NCBI GenBank assembly: GCA_030374765.1
Contig: JARGXX010000088.1
Location: 930,001 to 994,000 of the forward strand
Direction of reading: 5' to 3'
DNA: 64,000 nt
DNA from: Agarophyton chilense
Lineage: Eukaryota; Rhodophyta; Florideophyceae; Gracilariales; Gracilariaceae
Part shown: positions 19,619 through 29,056 of the stretch, one piece after another
How the letters are laid out: the number at the start of each line of letters is the position of its first letter
How positions within the stretch are numbered: position 1 is the stretch's first letter
Notes under the pieces: generated by a model
What the model was told of the DNA's origin: nothing
The model's input: only the letters and a program-made list of their open reading frames with translations
Databases searched by the model: none
Made by a program: the position numbers and the translations under genes

Positions 19619-19744
19619 CTCTTAGGGGTTGAACACGTTTCTCTTTGACGAAGTTTACAAAATCTATCGATGTTGTAATTGTGGCTCGGCGTGTATGACT
19701 CGCAATGTTAGACGTATTTTTCCCCTTTCAACGATTGTTAGCCT

Positions 19745-20255
19745 TCAAATACACTCTGCCTTGGATTCTATTAATACAACGTGGAGCAAAGAACAATTCG
19801 ATGGGCACCAAAAATGCTCAAAGCCTGCCGCTAACAACGTCCGCCGCTGCGGGGGCATCGATGAAAACTTTTCCGGTACCACGAGCATCGTGAGGAGCAC
19901 AGTAGGATGCAATCGCCAGAACACGACGCGCCTTTCCCGTCGAGCAACAGCTAGGGAGAATTGCTTGGTCGCGAGAATGTCTGAGTTGATGCGGGCACAT
20001 ACCGTTGGGACGCTGCCAATGGATGTGAGCTCCTGGTGCCGCGCGGCGTGACCAATCGTAGCAGTCGTAAGGGTCGCTTCGTAGCGGGCTAACTTCGGTA
20101 TCGGGTACCACCATGACCTTAGAAGGATACACTTTTGTGAATATTCTGGAAGACAGTCGTGGAGAGATTCGCGCTTTTCCGTGCGAAGTGCAAATCGCAC
20201 ACACGCTTGATCTGAGATGATGAGGGGTAGGGTCTCTGTCTCTTACTCCTCTCAA
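19745..20255 (-). other. Two overlapping unrecognised minus-strand frames
   Basis: Frames of 151 codons (19745-20200) and 145 codons (19818-20255) overlap in different registers between the Copia LTR and the end of the F-box-like gene. Neither matches a family I know. One may be a decayed gene end; both may be chance. No mobile-element motif is visible. Confidence 0.2.
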
Positions 20256-21893
20256 TCAGCTCCAGTCAAGAGATGGTTTCTAATGATACGGTTTTTGGCT
20301 ATTCGAATTGCCCTTGCATCAAGTAGTGGTGCATGTTTGAATAATACCTTTGCAGCGGAAGATAGACCCTCCTCAAACCTGCTCGATTCGTGCATACAGC
20401 GACACGATTCATGCCTCCCATCACAACAGAACTCTAAATTCACTGTTCGAATCTGGGGGTTGTAAATCGACAGCCATTTGATTGTCCGAAGGAAATACTG
20501 GCCATGACAGACAGCTTGATGCTCAAGAGAGAGTTCAAGAGATCGGAGTCGGCGACCAGTACGTTTCAAAACTGTTAACAGATCTTCACAAGATAGGGCC
20601 GCATGTAACCAGCAGAGCTTCTGAAGGTTGGGCACCATCTCCACTAAACTCGGGAGAATACCATTTTTGGGTGAATAGAAAACGTGGGCCCTAGACCCAA
20701 CGATCGGTCGACAAGGACCCCATGAAATACTCAAAGTCTGTAAGCAAGTAGCAAAACGATGTAAACTCTCTTCGGCACTATCTGCAGTCGTCAGCTTGAG
20801 ATTCTTCAGACATTTACAATCTTTCAACATCTTCAAGTCTTCACCTGACACCGGAACATGAGTACATTCCAACGTCACTAGTTTGTTCAGAAGCTCATCA
20901 GAAAGTAAAGATGAACTCGACAACGTCCCTCGATTTGAATATATGTGAATTTCCTTCAAATTGTCGAGGATACCGTCAATTCTGGGAATCTCGAGCGGTG
21001 CTTTAAAACAAACTAAGAATTTCGTGGACGGAAACACGGAAAGGATTTCGCGGTCTCCAGGGTTCCAAAATGCACAATCACGACCATATGATAATGATAA
21101 CTTACGGACTGATCTGTTTTGCCATTCTTGTGTTTTCCCTCCAATTATTGAACTGAAAATAATAGATTGAATACATTTAGAACCAGTCTCTGAATGAGGA
21201 GAATTGCAACTCAATACCAGTTCTCCTAAAGAAATACTGGAAAGCTTGCTCACAATCATCGTTTCCTGTGAAAATATGAACGTACGAGAGCAGAAAGAGT
21301 TAGAGAATTGTACAAACCAGGAAATGAATTCTTTTTCCCAATTCGGTTCGTCTCGACTTACTATATATGTGTTGCTCTTTGGTGAAGGATTTGTTGTAGA
21401 AGCAAAAGATACGATCATGAAGAAAACGTTAGCCGTCTCGAAAGCGCTTTGAAATACCATCTTGGTGTGAAATAAACGAATAAATTTAACATACATTGAT
21501 ATCGAGTTTGATAGAGGTGATGTCGCATGTTAAAGTCAGGGAATTCAGATTGGGTATTCTCGGAAGAATATGAAGAAACGAGTGAATAGAGTTTATGGTA
21601 GCCTTCTCCACTGTGCTTAGCTCAAGGGCATAGAACTCGAGCTTCTCCTCAAGCGAATCAAACTCTGCAGGAATGTTCACTTCATGAATATAACCACGCA
21701 TTAATAACGCCCATTCCATAGGTCCGTGCTTTCCTGCATATTGCTCCGGCAGCTTGTACTCCATAGCATGAATGACGTACCGTTTCAGCAAATGTGAACA
21801 CATTGCAAGGTTGAAGACATCGTCTGTCCCGGCATACTTGATAAGTATCAAGATTATGTACAGAGCAACATCTCTTGGTAAAATTTCAAACAT
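20252..21893 (-). CDS. F-box/leucine-rich-repeat-like protein, split by a frame change
   Basis: Two minus-strand frames that read as one gene. 21893-21486 (135 residues) starts MFEILPRDVALYIILILIKY, an F-box-like helix pattern, and ends in the first repeat (LPRIPNLNSLTLTCDI). 21496-20252 (414 residues) overlaps it by 11 bp in another register and carries irregular leucine-rich repeats (LDNLKEIHIYS, LLNKLVTLECTHV, MLKDCKCLKNLKLTTA, CLQTLSISW). Such proteins usually recruit substrates to SCF ubiquitin ligases. A one-base slip near 21490, or a small intron, joins the parts. Codon use is more AT-rich than in the flanking Gypsy element. Whether the gene is functional is unclear. Confidence 0.6.
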
Positions 21894-22311
21894 CCCTCAA
21901 CAATGGATTCTCTCACTTTTGAAGTTCCACGAAGAGCAGCCCGCATGAACCCCAAAGCAGGTAGATTGAGCCAGTTAAGAAAGGAAACGGGATCTGTCAG
22001 GTAGGAAAGCCACCTGCGGTTTCTCAACAGCAAAGACAGAAACGATATACAATGCTTAAGATTTTTGACTGGGAATTTTGAAAGTGTCGTGGAGGTTTGT
22101 GCCCAGAACGGCGCGCAACGGCTTTTCAGTGGCCATATCTGAACTAGGTTCCTAGTGGGATCAGTGCTCGTGACTGAGATGCGACAACCCGACTTATATT
22201 CTTCAATCTTATATCTTGCTCAGATTAGGCTTTCCGTTGTCACTTTTGGTTTCGCTTTGAGCCCTGACCTGGAGTGCGAGTGTGAGACAAAGAAGGTAAA
22301 CCAAGTATTCG

Positions 22312-23409
22312 TTGAAGTCTGTCATGTCGTATCCATCTTTCTCGGGAGGTCATTCCCAATTCAGCCGCAATCGTTCATTTCTCAGTTATTCAATTCCCGG
22401 ATTTGTTTTCAATCCTCTTGCAAGAATTGGTACAAGGAAACTGCCATGCGTACAACGGAGGTGTTCCAACCGTGCTCTTGTTGCGCGGCTGCTCCCCTTA
22501 CAAACTGGTTTAAAAATGGAAGTCATTGATGTGCCATTGATTCCCGACGCTGCACAATATCCCAACGAAAAACCAGTGATTCTCTTTGTGCATGGGGCTT
22601 TGCATGGTGCATGGTGCTACAAATACTTCCAGCAGTACTTTGCTGATCGTGGGTACATCACGAAATCAATCTCATTGCGCGGTTGCGGAGGATCTGAAGT
22701 AGAACAAACGTCATCTACCACTATTAGTGAACATATCAGCGATCTAAATGAAGCCATTCCAAAACTTGTAGGGCCAGCATCGTTCGTCATTGTGGCGCAT
22801 AGTATGGGTGGGTTCCTCGTCCAGAAGTGGGTCGAGCAAAACACAGACATTTCGATTGCTGGATTGGTGCTGATGGCATCAACCCCTCCCACAGGAAACT
22901 CTCAGATCATAAAGCGATTATTGGGAAAGCTGGGCTTGTGGAACTGGTTGCGATTGAGTATCGGATTTATGCGACAGACGGCAAAGAGAGACTTATCTTT
23001 TTGTCGTGAGCTATTCTTTTCGAAGAAAGACAGCGATGATTTCTCAGAAGAATTAGAAGGCGATCAAAAACTGCAAGAGCATATGGAGCAGTTCAAGAAG
23101 ACAAGGCTTGCTCTTGACACTAGTTCTTTTCAAACCGTTGTGCAGAACACCGGAGTGTTTGGTGGAAAGGTGATGGTTGTGTGCGCCACAGATGATATGA
23201 TCGTCGATCGAGAAGCAAATCAAGAAACGGCAGAATTTTGGGACGGAGAGCTCAGGGTTATACAGAACGCTCCCCATGATTTGATGTTGTACTCGAAGTG
23301 GGAGAAGCCTGCCGGTCTAATACTGAAATGGCTTCAGGAAAACGTCGGTGGAAACGACAGTCAGACGAAAACAGCTCAATCTGCTTCTCTGGGAGAGTCA
23401 ATGCTATGA
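22312..23409 (+). CDS. Alpha/beta-hydrolase fold protein, probably organelle-targeted
   Basis: 365 residues, single exon. The core starts around residue 86 with PVILFVHGALHGAWCY (oxyanion HG at 94-95). The nucleophile elbow is AHSMGGF (Ser164), the acid is Asp294 or Asp295 in CATDDMIVD, and the catalytic His322 lies in NAPHDLMLY. This is the esterase/lipase (Abhydrolase_6) arrangement; the substrate is unknown. The first about 68 residues are rich in Ser, Arg and Phe and lack acidic residues, like a plastid or mitochondrial transit peptide. The next in-frame Met codons (residues 5 and 69) are alternative starts; Met69 would give the bare enzyme. All triad residues are present and no lesion is seen. 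Confidence 0.85.
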   Translation: MKSVMSYPSFSGGHSQFSRNRSFLSYSIPGFVFNPLARIGTRKLPCVQRRCSNRALVARLLPLQTGLKMEVIDVPLIPDAAQYPNEKPVILFVHGALHGAWCYKYFQQYFADRGYITKSISLRGCGGSEVEQTSSTTISEHISDLNEAIPKLVGPASFVIVAHSMGGFLVQKWVEQNTDISIAGLVLMASTPPTGNSQIIKRLLGKLGLWNWLRLSIGFMRQTAKRDLSFCRELFFSKKDSDDFSEELEGDQKLQEHMEQFKKTRLALDTSSFQTVVQNTGVFGGKVMVVCATDDMIVDREANQETAEFWDGELRVIQNAPHDLMLYSKWEKPAGLILKWLQENVGGNDSQTKTAQSASLGESML

Positions 23410-24017
23410 AGTTTTTTAATTTTTGTTCTCCAGATCCATCATGTGTCCCATCTGTGTCAAGAATAGGTTTTTTTTCTAATCAATCTACGTCATAGGGCGC
23501 TGAACGAATGTGACTATCGTTTGTCATCTTCGCCACTGCTTCTTCCCTTTGTTACAATCCCTCGAAAACATGCGATGGATTTAGACGACCATCATAAGAC
23601 TATGAAGATCAAGGATACCTACCTCTTTTTTTCTCTATCGAAAGACTCTGAGTTTTGGCTCGACTCCTCTCGTCCAAGGTTGGGGAATTGACGAAGGCTG
23701 TTGAACGTATTAATTTGAGAATGAGTATCCAACTGCGTAGCAATTAAAGCATGGCACTGCCGCAGTGGCGTGTTTTATGAGTCCTGTCTCTTGGTTTGGT
23801 TTGCAGATTCCTGCCTCCCCAAATGATTTGGGCCGAATTACTGCGACCGACATCCGAAAATGCTGTAAAGTTACAAATTCTCATTTATTGCCCGCATAAT
23901 AGCCAGAAGTCCTTCGCTCGGGTTTCGCCCAAATCAGTTCCACATCTTTCTTTTGGGTTTGCAGAGTTAGAGCCGTGAAATACGCTTTAGAAAGAAGACG
24001 ATCTAGCTCTATTCGAA

Positions 24018-24327
24018 ATGCTGATTAGGGCTGCAGTGGCAGCCCGGGCCTTCAGAGCTAGAGGCTGCCTCCCCCAAGTATCAAGACGTTCAATGTCAGA
24101 CGTGCAGACCAGTACTGAGAGGAAAGTTGGGGAAGGTAAGTTGCCTACATGCGCACGATCACTCTCGCATTTGTACTAACCTGCACCATGAACGATTATC
24201 AAACTCATCAGCTTATCCAGTTTCTGAACGACTTTTAAAAAAATACAGAGACCAGAAAAAGGGTGTGCTCATGTACGCCGTGGCTGCTTTTGTTGGTTTG
24301 CCCGTTGGGTACTATCTCACCCAGTAA
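24018..24327 (+). CDS. Small two-exon gene, probable mitochondrial membrane protein
   Basis: Exon 1 is 24018-24135 and exon 2 is 24212-24327, giving 77 residues. The 76-bp intron has a GTAAGT donor (24136), a perfect TACTAAC branch site (24174-24180) and a CAG acceptor (24209-24211); phase 1 is kept. An alternative acceptor nine bases downstream (24220) also keeps frame. The protein starts MLIRAAVAARAFRARG, an Arg/Ala-rich amphipathic presequence, followed by a short hydrophilic part (RLLKKYRDQKKG) and one membrane segment (VLMYAVAAFVGLPVGYYL) at the end. Size and layout suggest a small subunit or assembly factor of an inner-membrane complex. I do not recognise the family. Confidence 0.7.
24136..24211 (+). 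other. Spliceosomal intron
   Basis: GTAAGT...TACTAAC...CAG. The branch adenosine (24179) lies 32 bases before the acceptor. The yeast-like perfect branch consensus is informative about host splicing. Confidence 0.75.
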
Positions 24328-25178
24328 GCTGTGAGAACAGGCAAAGCACTTTCCTTCCGCGAACTATGTCGTCGTTTGCACCCATGTGTTGAACATGATC
24401 TTTAACCAGACTAGCGATCGTGTTTGAGGCTGATCTGATTTAAGAATCCTTCAGCTACGGGACTTTCAGGGTCTGGCGCGAATTTATCAAAGAAAGGTTT
24501 GAAACGAATCTCTCTTGCTATATTTCAACTTGGGGGCTCTCCATTTACGCCAATATACCGTGGGTGAACGTGGGTTTCAGGGATACCCGTTTCCATGTTT
24601 CGTGCCATCCCAGAGGCACGCATCGGCCCGTTGTTGGATATCTGGGTTCAGCCCCTGACTACTACAACAGAATTACGTTTCTGTCACAGAATAAAGCGAG
24701 AAATGTCTAAAATCATATTTGACTTGAGAAAATTTTAGCTGATTGACAACGTCGTAAGCGGTGAATACGTTTGAAGTACAAAAGAATCACGTACTGTATT
24801 GTCCTTGAAACCAATCGTCTTTTCTGTTGACTATCTCAACATTAACCAGGGAGCAACTACCGAAAAAGGTTTATGCCTTTGTTCTGTCTACGATGTCGAC
24901 AGCTTTCGCTGCTGATGCTGTCGTCGTGCGACGGAAATAGGGCCAGACAGCCAAACAGTCCACGCGGTTTCAAAAATCTATGAAATCGAAAAAATCCGGG
25001 TGTTTCGTCGAAACATGCGACAATGGGTCACTCCTGAAAACTCAATTTATGAAAAGGGCTGTCTTGCCTTGATGTAGCCCTCAGTCAAAACTTTTTGTGG
25101 GAATAGCTCAAGAATTCATAACATTTCGCTATCGTTTCGAAAGCACTCCAAACAGATTCGATCCAATCCGCTGCATCC
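24328..25178. other. Gap without recognisable genes
   Basis: No frame with family features and no repeat that I can pair elsewhere in the window. It separates the last host gene from the left inverted repeat of the MULE-like element. Confidence 0.5.
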
Positions 25179-25185
25179 CGTGAAA

Positions 25186-25240
25186 CACGGACTACGGAGA
25201 ATCTACATGCTGTCGTGAATGTTTGAAAAACGGAGGAGAC
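25186..25240 (+). repeat. Left 55-bp inverted repeat
   Basis: CACGGACTACGGAGAATC and onward to GGAGGAGAC pairs as reverse complement with 33999-34053, with mismatches at two positions. Similarity stops abruptly inward (25241) and fades outward. Confidence 0.85.
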
Positions 25241-25592
25241 CCTCACGTAATTCTGGGCCAGATCCTCACCCCGGTTCACGTGAGGATCCTCAAGATTCTC
25301 AGCTCCCATTGGCAAGTTCAGAATCTATCACGCTTTGTGACCCGCTCTGTGACAGATCCTGCGCTTGTGCTTTCGTCTGAACTAGTCCCTCATCAAGGCA
25401 CAAGTGTGCAGCAATCAGCTCAGACCAGCCGATCGGATCTGCATTCAAATTGAGCCTTCATTGTAATGGCGCACTTTCGTTTTGCCATGCTTTTCCAATA
25501 CGGAAGAGGACAGCGTAATTTCAGATTCGATAATTGCCACCGACAGCTCTGAGGATCTCTCTGAGGTCTCGTTTAAACTCGTTTGATTTTCT

Positions 25593-27413
25593 TTGTTTAC
25601 GTTTCGTGTGCCTGACATTCTCGATAGAACAATTCGGGATCCTCCTGAAGATCCTCTCGATGTATTTATGAATTCTTTCTTAGATCCGAACAACGAGGAC
25701 TCAGAAGATGATATTGATTGCTACAATACTCCAATGGAACTCAAAATGGCAAGGAAACGAATCAAACTCTTTGAAAAGAGCAAACCGAATGTTTGTAAAT
25801 TGCAAGAGGTTATCACTGATTTCCTGAAAGACATCCAGAGGCCTACCAGTATCACTTTTGCTAGGAATTCAGCAGTTGGTACTAGAGAACTTCGAGGAGT
25901 TTGGATCCACCTTTGTACAGTTATGAATAATGAATTGGATGCTGATGGAATCTTTCTTCCTTCTTTTATTTCTTCTTGTAAGACAAAAGCATGGTTCTGT
26001 AATACTCTGCTTACTTCTGGTATATACGATTTAGCACCCGAGAATGGAGTCGTTTTGATAGACACTGAAGTGGGATGCTGTATAGGGTATGTCGCTGATA
26101 CATTGGAGCGGGAAGGGAGTAAAACGTGCGAACTGGAATTTTTACAGAGTTTTGAACGACGATTGAAACAGAAGCTATACCGTTCGCCCGGTCCTATAAC
26201 ACGAGTTGTAATTTTTATGAATATGTCTAATTCGCATTGGGGGGCACTTGTGGCCAAGGAGAACGTAAAAAGAGAGTCTTGGGTGCTTTATTGGGGTGAC
26301 AGTCTTCGCTACAAGATTTCTAGTGGACGAAAGCTGTGTGTAACCGCCCCAATCGATCATGCTCTGCGGATCAGAGTAAAATGGATACTTCGAGAAGAGA
26401 ACTACATGTTGGATGTACTGCGTTATGCTCATCAGCAGGATAAATACAGCTGCGAGGCCTACACTCTGTCAATTATGTCTCACTTTTCTCGCATTCGAGG
26501 TCTTTTGCCACAAGGTACTTTGGAGAGTTGCTCTGAGGATCTGACAGATTCGTATCGTTGGGAATGTGTAGAAGCTCGTTTGGAGGGCATAATCTGTGGC
26601 AGTGCGTATCGTAGGCGGTCAGCGACAAATGAAGTTGTTATAGATATGGTGATGGATGGAATTCGAGAACGGAGGTACTCAGAACGGCATCGAGAAAAGG
26701 GGAACACGGTACATATTGCAACGAATGACGCTCCATCTGATATCCTACTTGGTTGCACTCCCATCAGGCCATTCGTGGAGAAGAACAGATGCTCAGTTGA
26801 AAGAAACCACGTAAGGGAGATTGTGTCTTCGGGCTCGAGAGAAGAAGAGAACCAGAATAATAAGAACATACTGAGGCCCGAGGTTGTTGCTACTGTAGTT
26901 GATGATCTCCCAGGGCATATTCGAGACATGGGAAAAGACGGTTATGCATATGGTATCCATTTCTGTAGATCGTTTACGAGACATACGAAATACAAGATCA
27001 GTGCCCGAACCCGTTGCTTGCGTTACAAGAAATACCCCAAAGGCACTTCTTCCAAGGCGGCATTCGTCGCTAAGCTCTTGTCTCATGGGATGAAATGGGA
27101 GATTCACGGAGAGAACGCTCACAATCATAATCGGACAGAACTCCATGAAAATGAGTGCAAAAGAAGAGCTAGAGCGGTCAAGGACTCTATAAAGAAAAGC
27201 AGTTCGAAGAGCTTAAGGATCCCTTTCATTCATACAAGCACCTCAGAGAGTCTCTCGGAGTCTCATGGAGCTCCGCTAGTGTCCCTGGGTCTAAAATTAG
27301 AGGGCCAATCCAGAGCACAGGGCGTCACATCTCATGCAGTGAAGGAAGTGGACAGTGACGATTCTGTCGTTGATGTCACGGAAGAGTGTGAAGGCACAGC
27401 AGAGGTATGTTGA
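25593..27413 (+). CDS. ULP1-like (C48) cysteine peptidase with WRKY-GCM1-type zinc finger
   Basis: 606 codons from a TTG; the first ATG is at 25668 (residue 26). Peptidase core: His215 in NSHWGALVA, Asp236 in YWGDSL, Gln281/282 and Cys287 in HQQDKYSCEAYTLS, the H-D-Q-C set of SUMO/NEDD8 proteases. A charged linker follows, then at about residues 455-515 a CRSFTRHTKYKISARTRC...GENAHNHN segment that resembles the WRKY-GCM1/FLYWCH zinc finger at the N-terminus of MULE transposases. The C-terminal 90 residues are Ser/Glu-rich. No internal stop, unlike the transposase just downstream. It probably belongs to the transposon, but retention of every catalytic residue makes host co-option possible. Confidence 0.72.
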   Translation: MFTFRVPDILDRTIRDPPEDPLDVFMNSFLDPNNEDSEDDIDCYNTPMELKMARKRIKLFEKSKPNVCKLQEVITDFLKDIQRPTSITFARNSAVGTRELRGVWIHLCTVMNNELDADGIFLPSFISSCKTKAWFCNTLLTSGIYDLAPENGVVLIDTEVGCCIGYVADTLEREGSKTCELEFLQSFERRLKQKLYRSPGPITRVVIFMNMSNSHWGALVAKENVKRESWVLYWGDSLRYKISSGRKLCVTAPIDHALRIRVKWILREENYMLDVLRYAHQQDKYSCEAYTLSIMSHFSRIRGLLPQGTLESCSEDLTDSYRWECVEARLEGIICGSAYRRRSATNEVVIDMVMDGIRERRYSERHREKGNTVHIATNDAPSDILLGCTPIRPFVEKNRCSVERNHVREIVSSGSREEENQNNKNILRPEVVATVVDDLPGHIRDMGKDGYAYGIHFCRSFTRHTKYKISARTRCLRYKKYPKGTSSKAAFVAKLLSHGMKWEIHGENAHNHNRTELHENECKRRARAVKDSIKKSSSKSLRIPFIHTSTSESLSESHGAPLVSLGLKLEGQSRAQGVTSHAVKEVDSDDSVVDVTEECEGTAEVC

Positions 27414-27476
27414 GAATGATATAATGTTTCGCTGTAACTAAGACAGAGAGATCTGACTACATTCGTTTCCCTATTA

Positions 27477-29047
27477 ATGAAGGCAGTGTTTAGAGGTAAT
27501 GGTGAGCCTGGCGCTGCTGAGGTTAGTGGCAAAGGTGAAGAAAAGATATCCGAGGTCATTTGGACCCAGATGCAAGCTGCCTTCAGCGACAAAGAAGCGT
27601 TTGAGAATGATACTGTACTGCGTCGAGAAAAAGACAGCGGCATGCCCGAACCGTCGCCCAAGAGTGAAGGTGAATGGAAGGAGGAGGATACGAAGAGTGC
27701 GGATCATGGACGTCATGACTCTTCAAAAAGTGAGGATCTCAGCGCATCTACAGAAGAGAATGATGATGCTGCCCTATTAGAACTGAGAGAAAGATACGAG
27801 GAAGGATTTGCTCGCGATGCTTTTGCCGCATTTCTTAGTTCAGGTGAGGCTACAGCTGACGATAAGATCCTGCAACATTTACAATACATATCACAGTGTT
27901 GTGGATTCAATCTGCACATTAGGGACTCTACGTACGAGCTCAGTGAAGGTATCAAAGTCCTCTCAAGGGGGTACTTGATATGAGGTCTATCTCAGGACAA
28001 GCGATACAAATGCCCCTTTTCTTTTCGCGTGCGTCGCGTGAAACTATCACGATCGGAATCTGGTGGAAAAGAACGTTGGGGCAACGACGCTAACCTATCG
28101 AAGGCACGTCACAATCACAAGGCAAATAGGAAAATATTTCGGACAAAGCTACCACCGAAACTGGAAGCTGAGGCGAACCATATGTACCAGAAACTGCGTT
28201 TAAGGTACACCGATATCCTCAAACTTTTAGAGGACAAATACAGCGTACGAGTCGATAAGGACCTTTTCCGGAAGAGATTGAAATACATCTCAGACACACG
28301 CTACCCTAGAGACAAGGAATGCCTTCGTATGTACAACATTTAATATAACCTCGTAGATGACCATCAGCGAAACTATGTATACTGCTCAACAGACGCAGAG
28401 AACTCTTTAAGCTATGTTTCGTAGTGTTTTGAGGAGTGGCGCCAAGACTACGAGCGATACGGCATTGTTCCAGGGGTTTCACTTGATTGCAAGGCTGTGG
28501 CTAACCGCTTTGGCCTTCCGTTGGTCACCTACACCGGCCGTGACAATGAGGGTCACTTAACAACCTTCTTTATGGGATATTTGAAGAGTGAGACGACAGA
28601 AAGCTTCATATGGATCTTAAAAAAGTTCCTCTACTGCGTACGTATATCTCCGAGTTGTTTCACAATCGACCAAAGTGCATCTTGTCTAGGGGCCCTCCAC
28701 AGTGTTTGTACCCAATCTTACGTCACTTTGAACGATTGGCATTTGAACCAGAATCAAAAAGGGAACGTGGCTCGGTGGTGCAAAAAGATCGGTCGCACAG
28801 AGTGAATCTCGCAAATGCAGGAAGAGCTCTGCGACGGAGTATATAATTTGAGATCTTCACTCGACGAAGATCCGAGTTCGATGTGAAGTATTTTTGGAAC
28901 TTCAGCCAACAGCTGCCCAAATGGTACAAGTTCCTATACCATGAGAATCCATCTCTTCTTATCAGCTGCTACAAACAGGTGTACCTCCCCCGTCGATTCT
29001 TGTTTCAGGGAACTGAGTACACCGAAGGATCCAACTCAAGATATTAA
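27477..29047 (+). pseudogene. MULE-like transposase, broken by nonsense codons
   Basis: One register from 27477 to about 28830 with stops at 27981 (TGA), 28341 (TAA), about 28422 (TAG) and 28803 (TGA), then a frame change to a segment ending GTEYTEGSNSRY at 29047. Parts: acidic N-terminus; a second WRKY-GCM1-like zinc finger (RYKCPFSFRVRR...ARHNHKA, about 28008-28125); a helix-rich region; and the MULE DDE core (TYTGRDNEGHLTTFFMGYL, SETTESFIWILKKFL, CFTIDQSASCLGALHSVC, NDWHLNQN). The catalytic Asp in TID and the C/H-x-x-H-like site are visible. The 3' end of the gene is lost at the junction with the Gypsy sequence. Confidence 0.72.
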
Positions 29048-29056
29048 AAGCTAATC

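Noticed and set aside
25170..25185. Target-site duplication of the MULE-like element
   Set aside because: The nine or so bases outside the left repeat do not match those after the right repeat (36284-36292).
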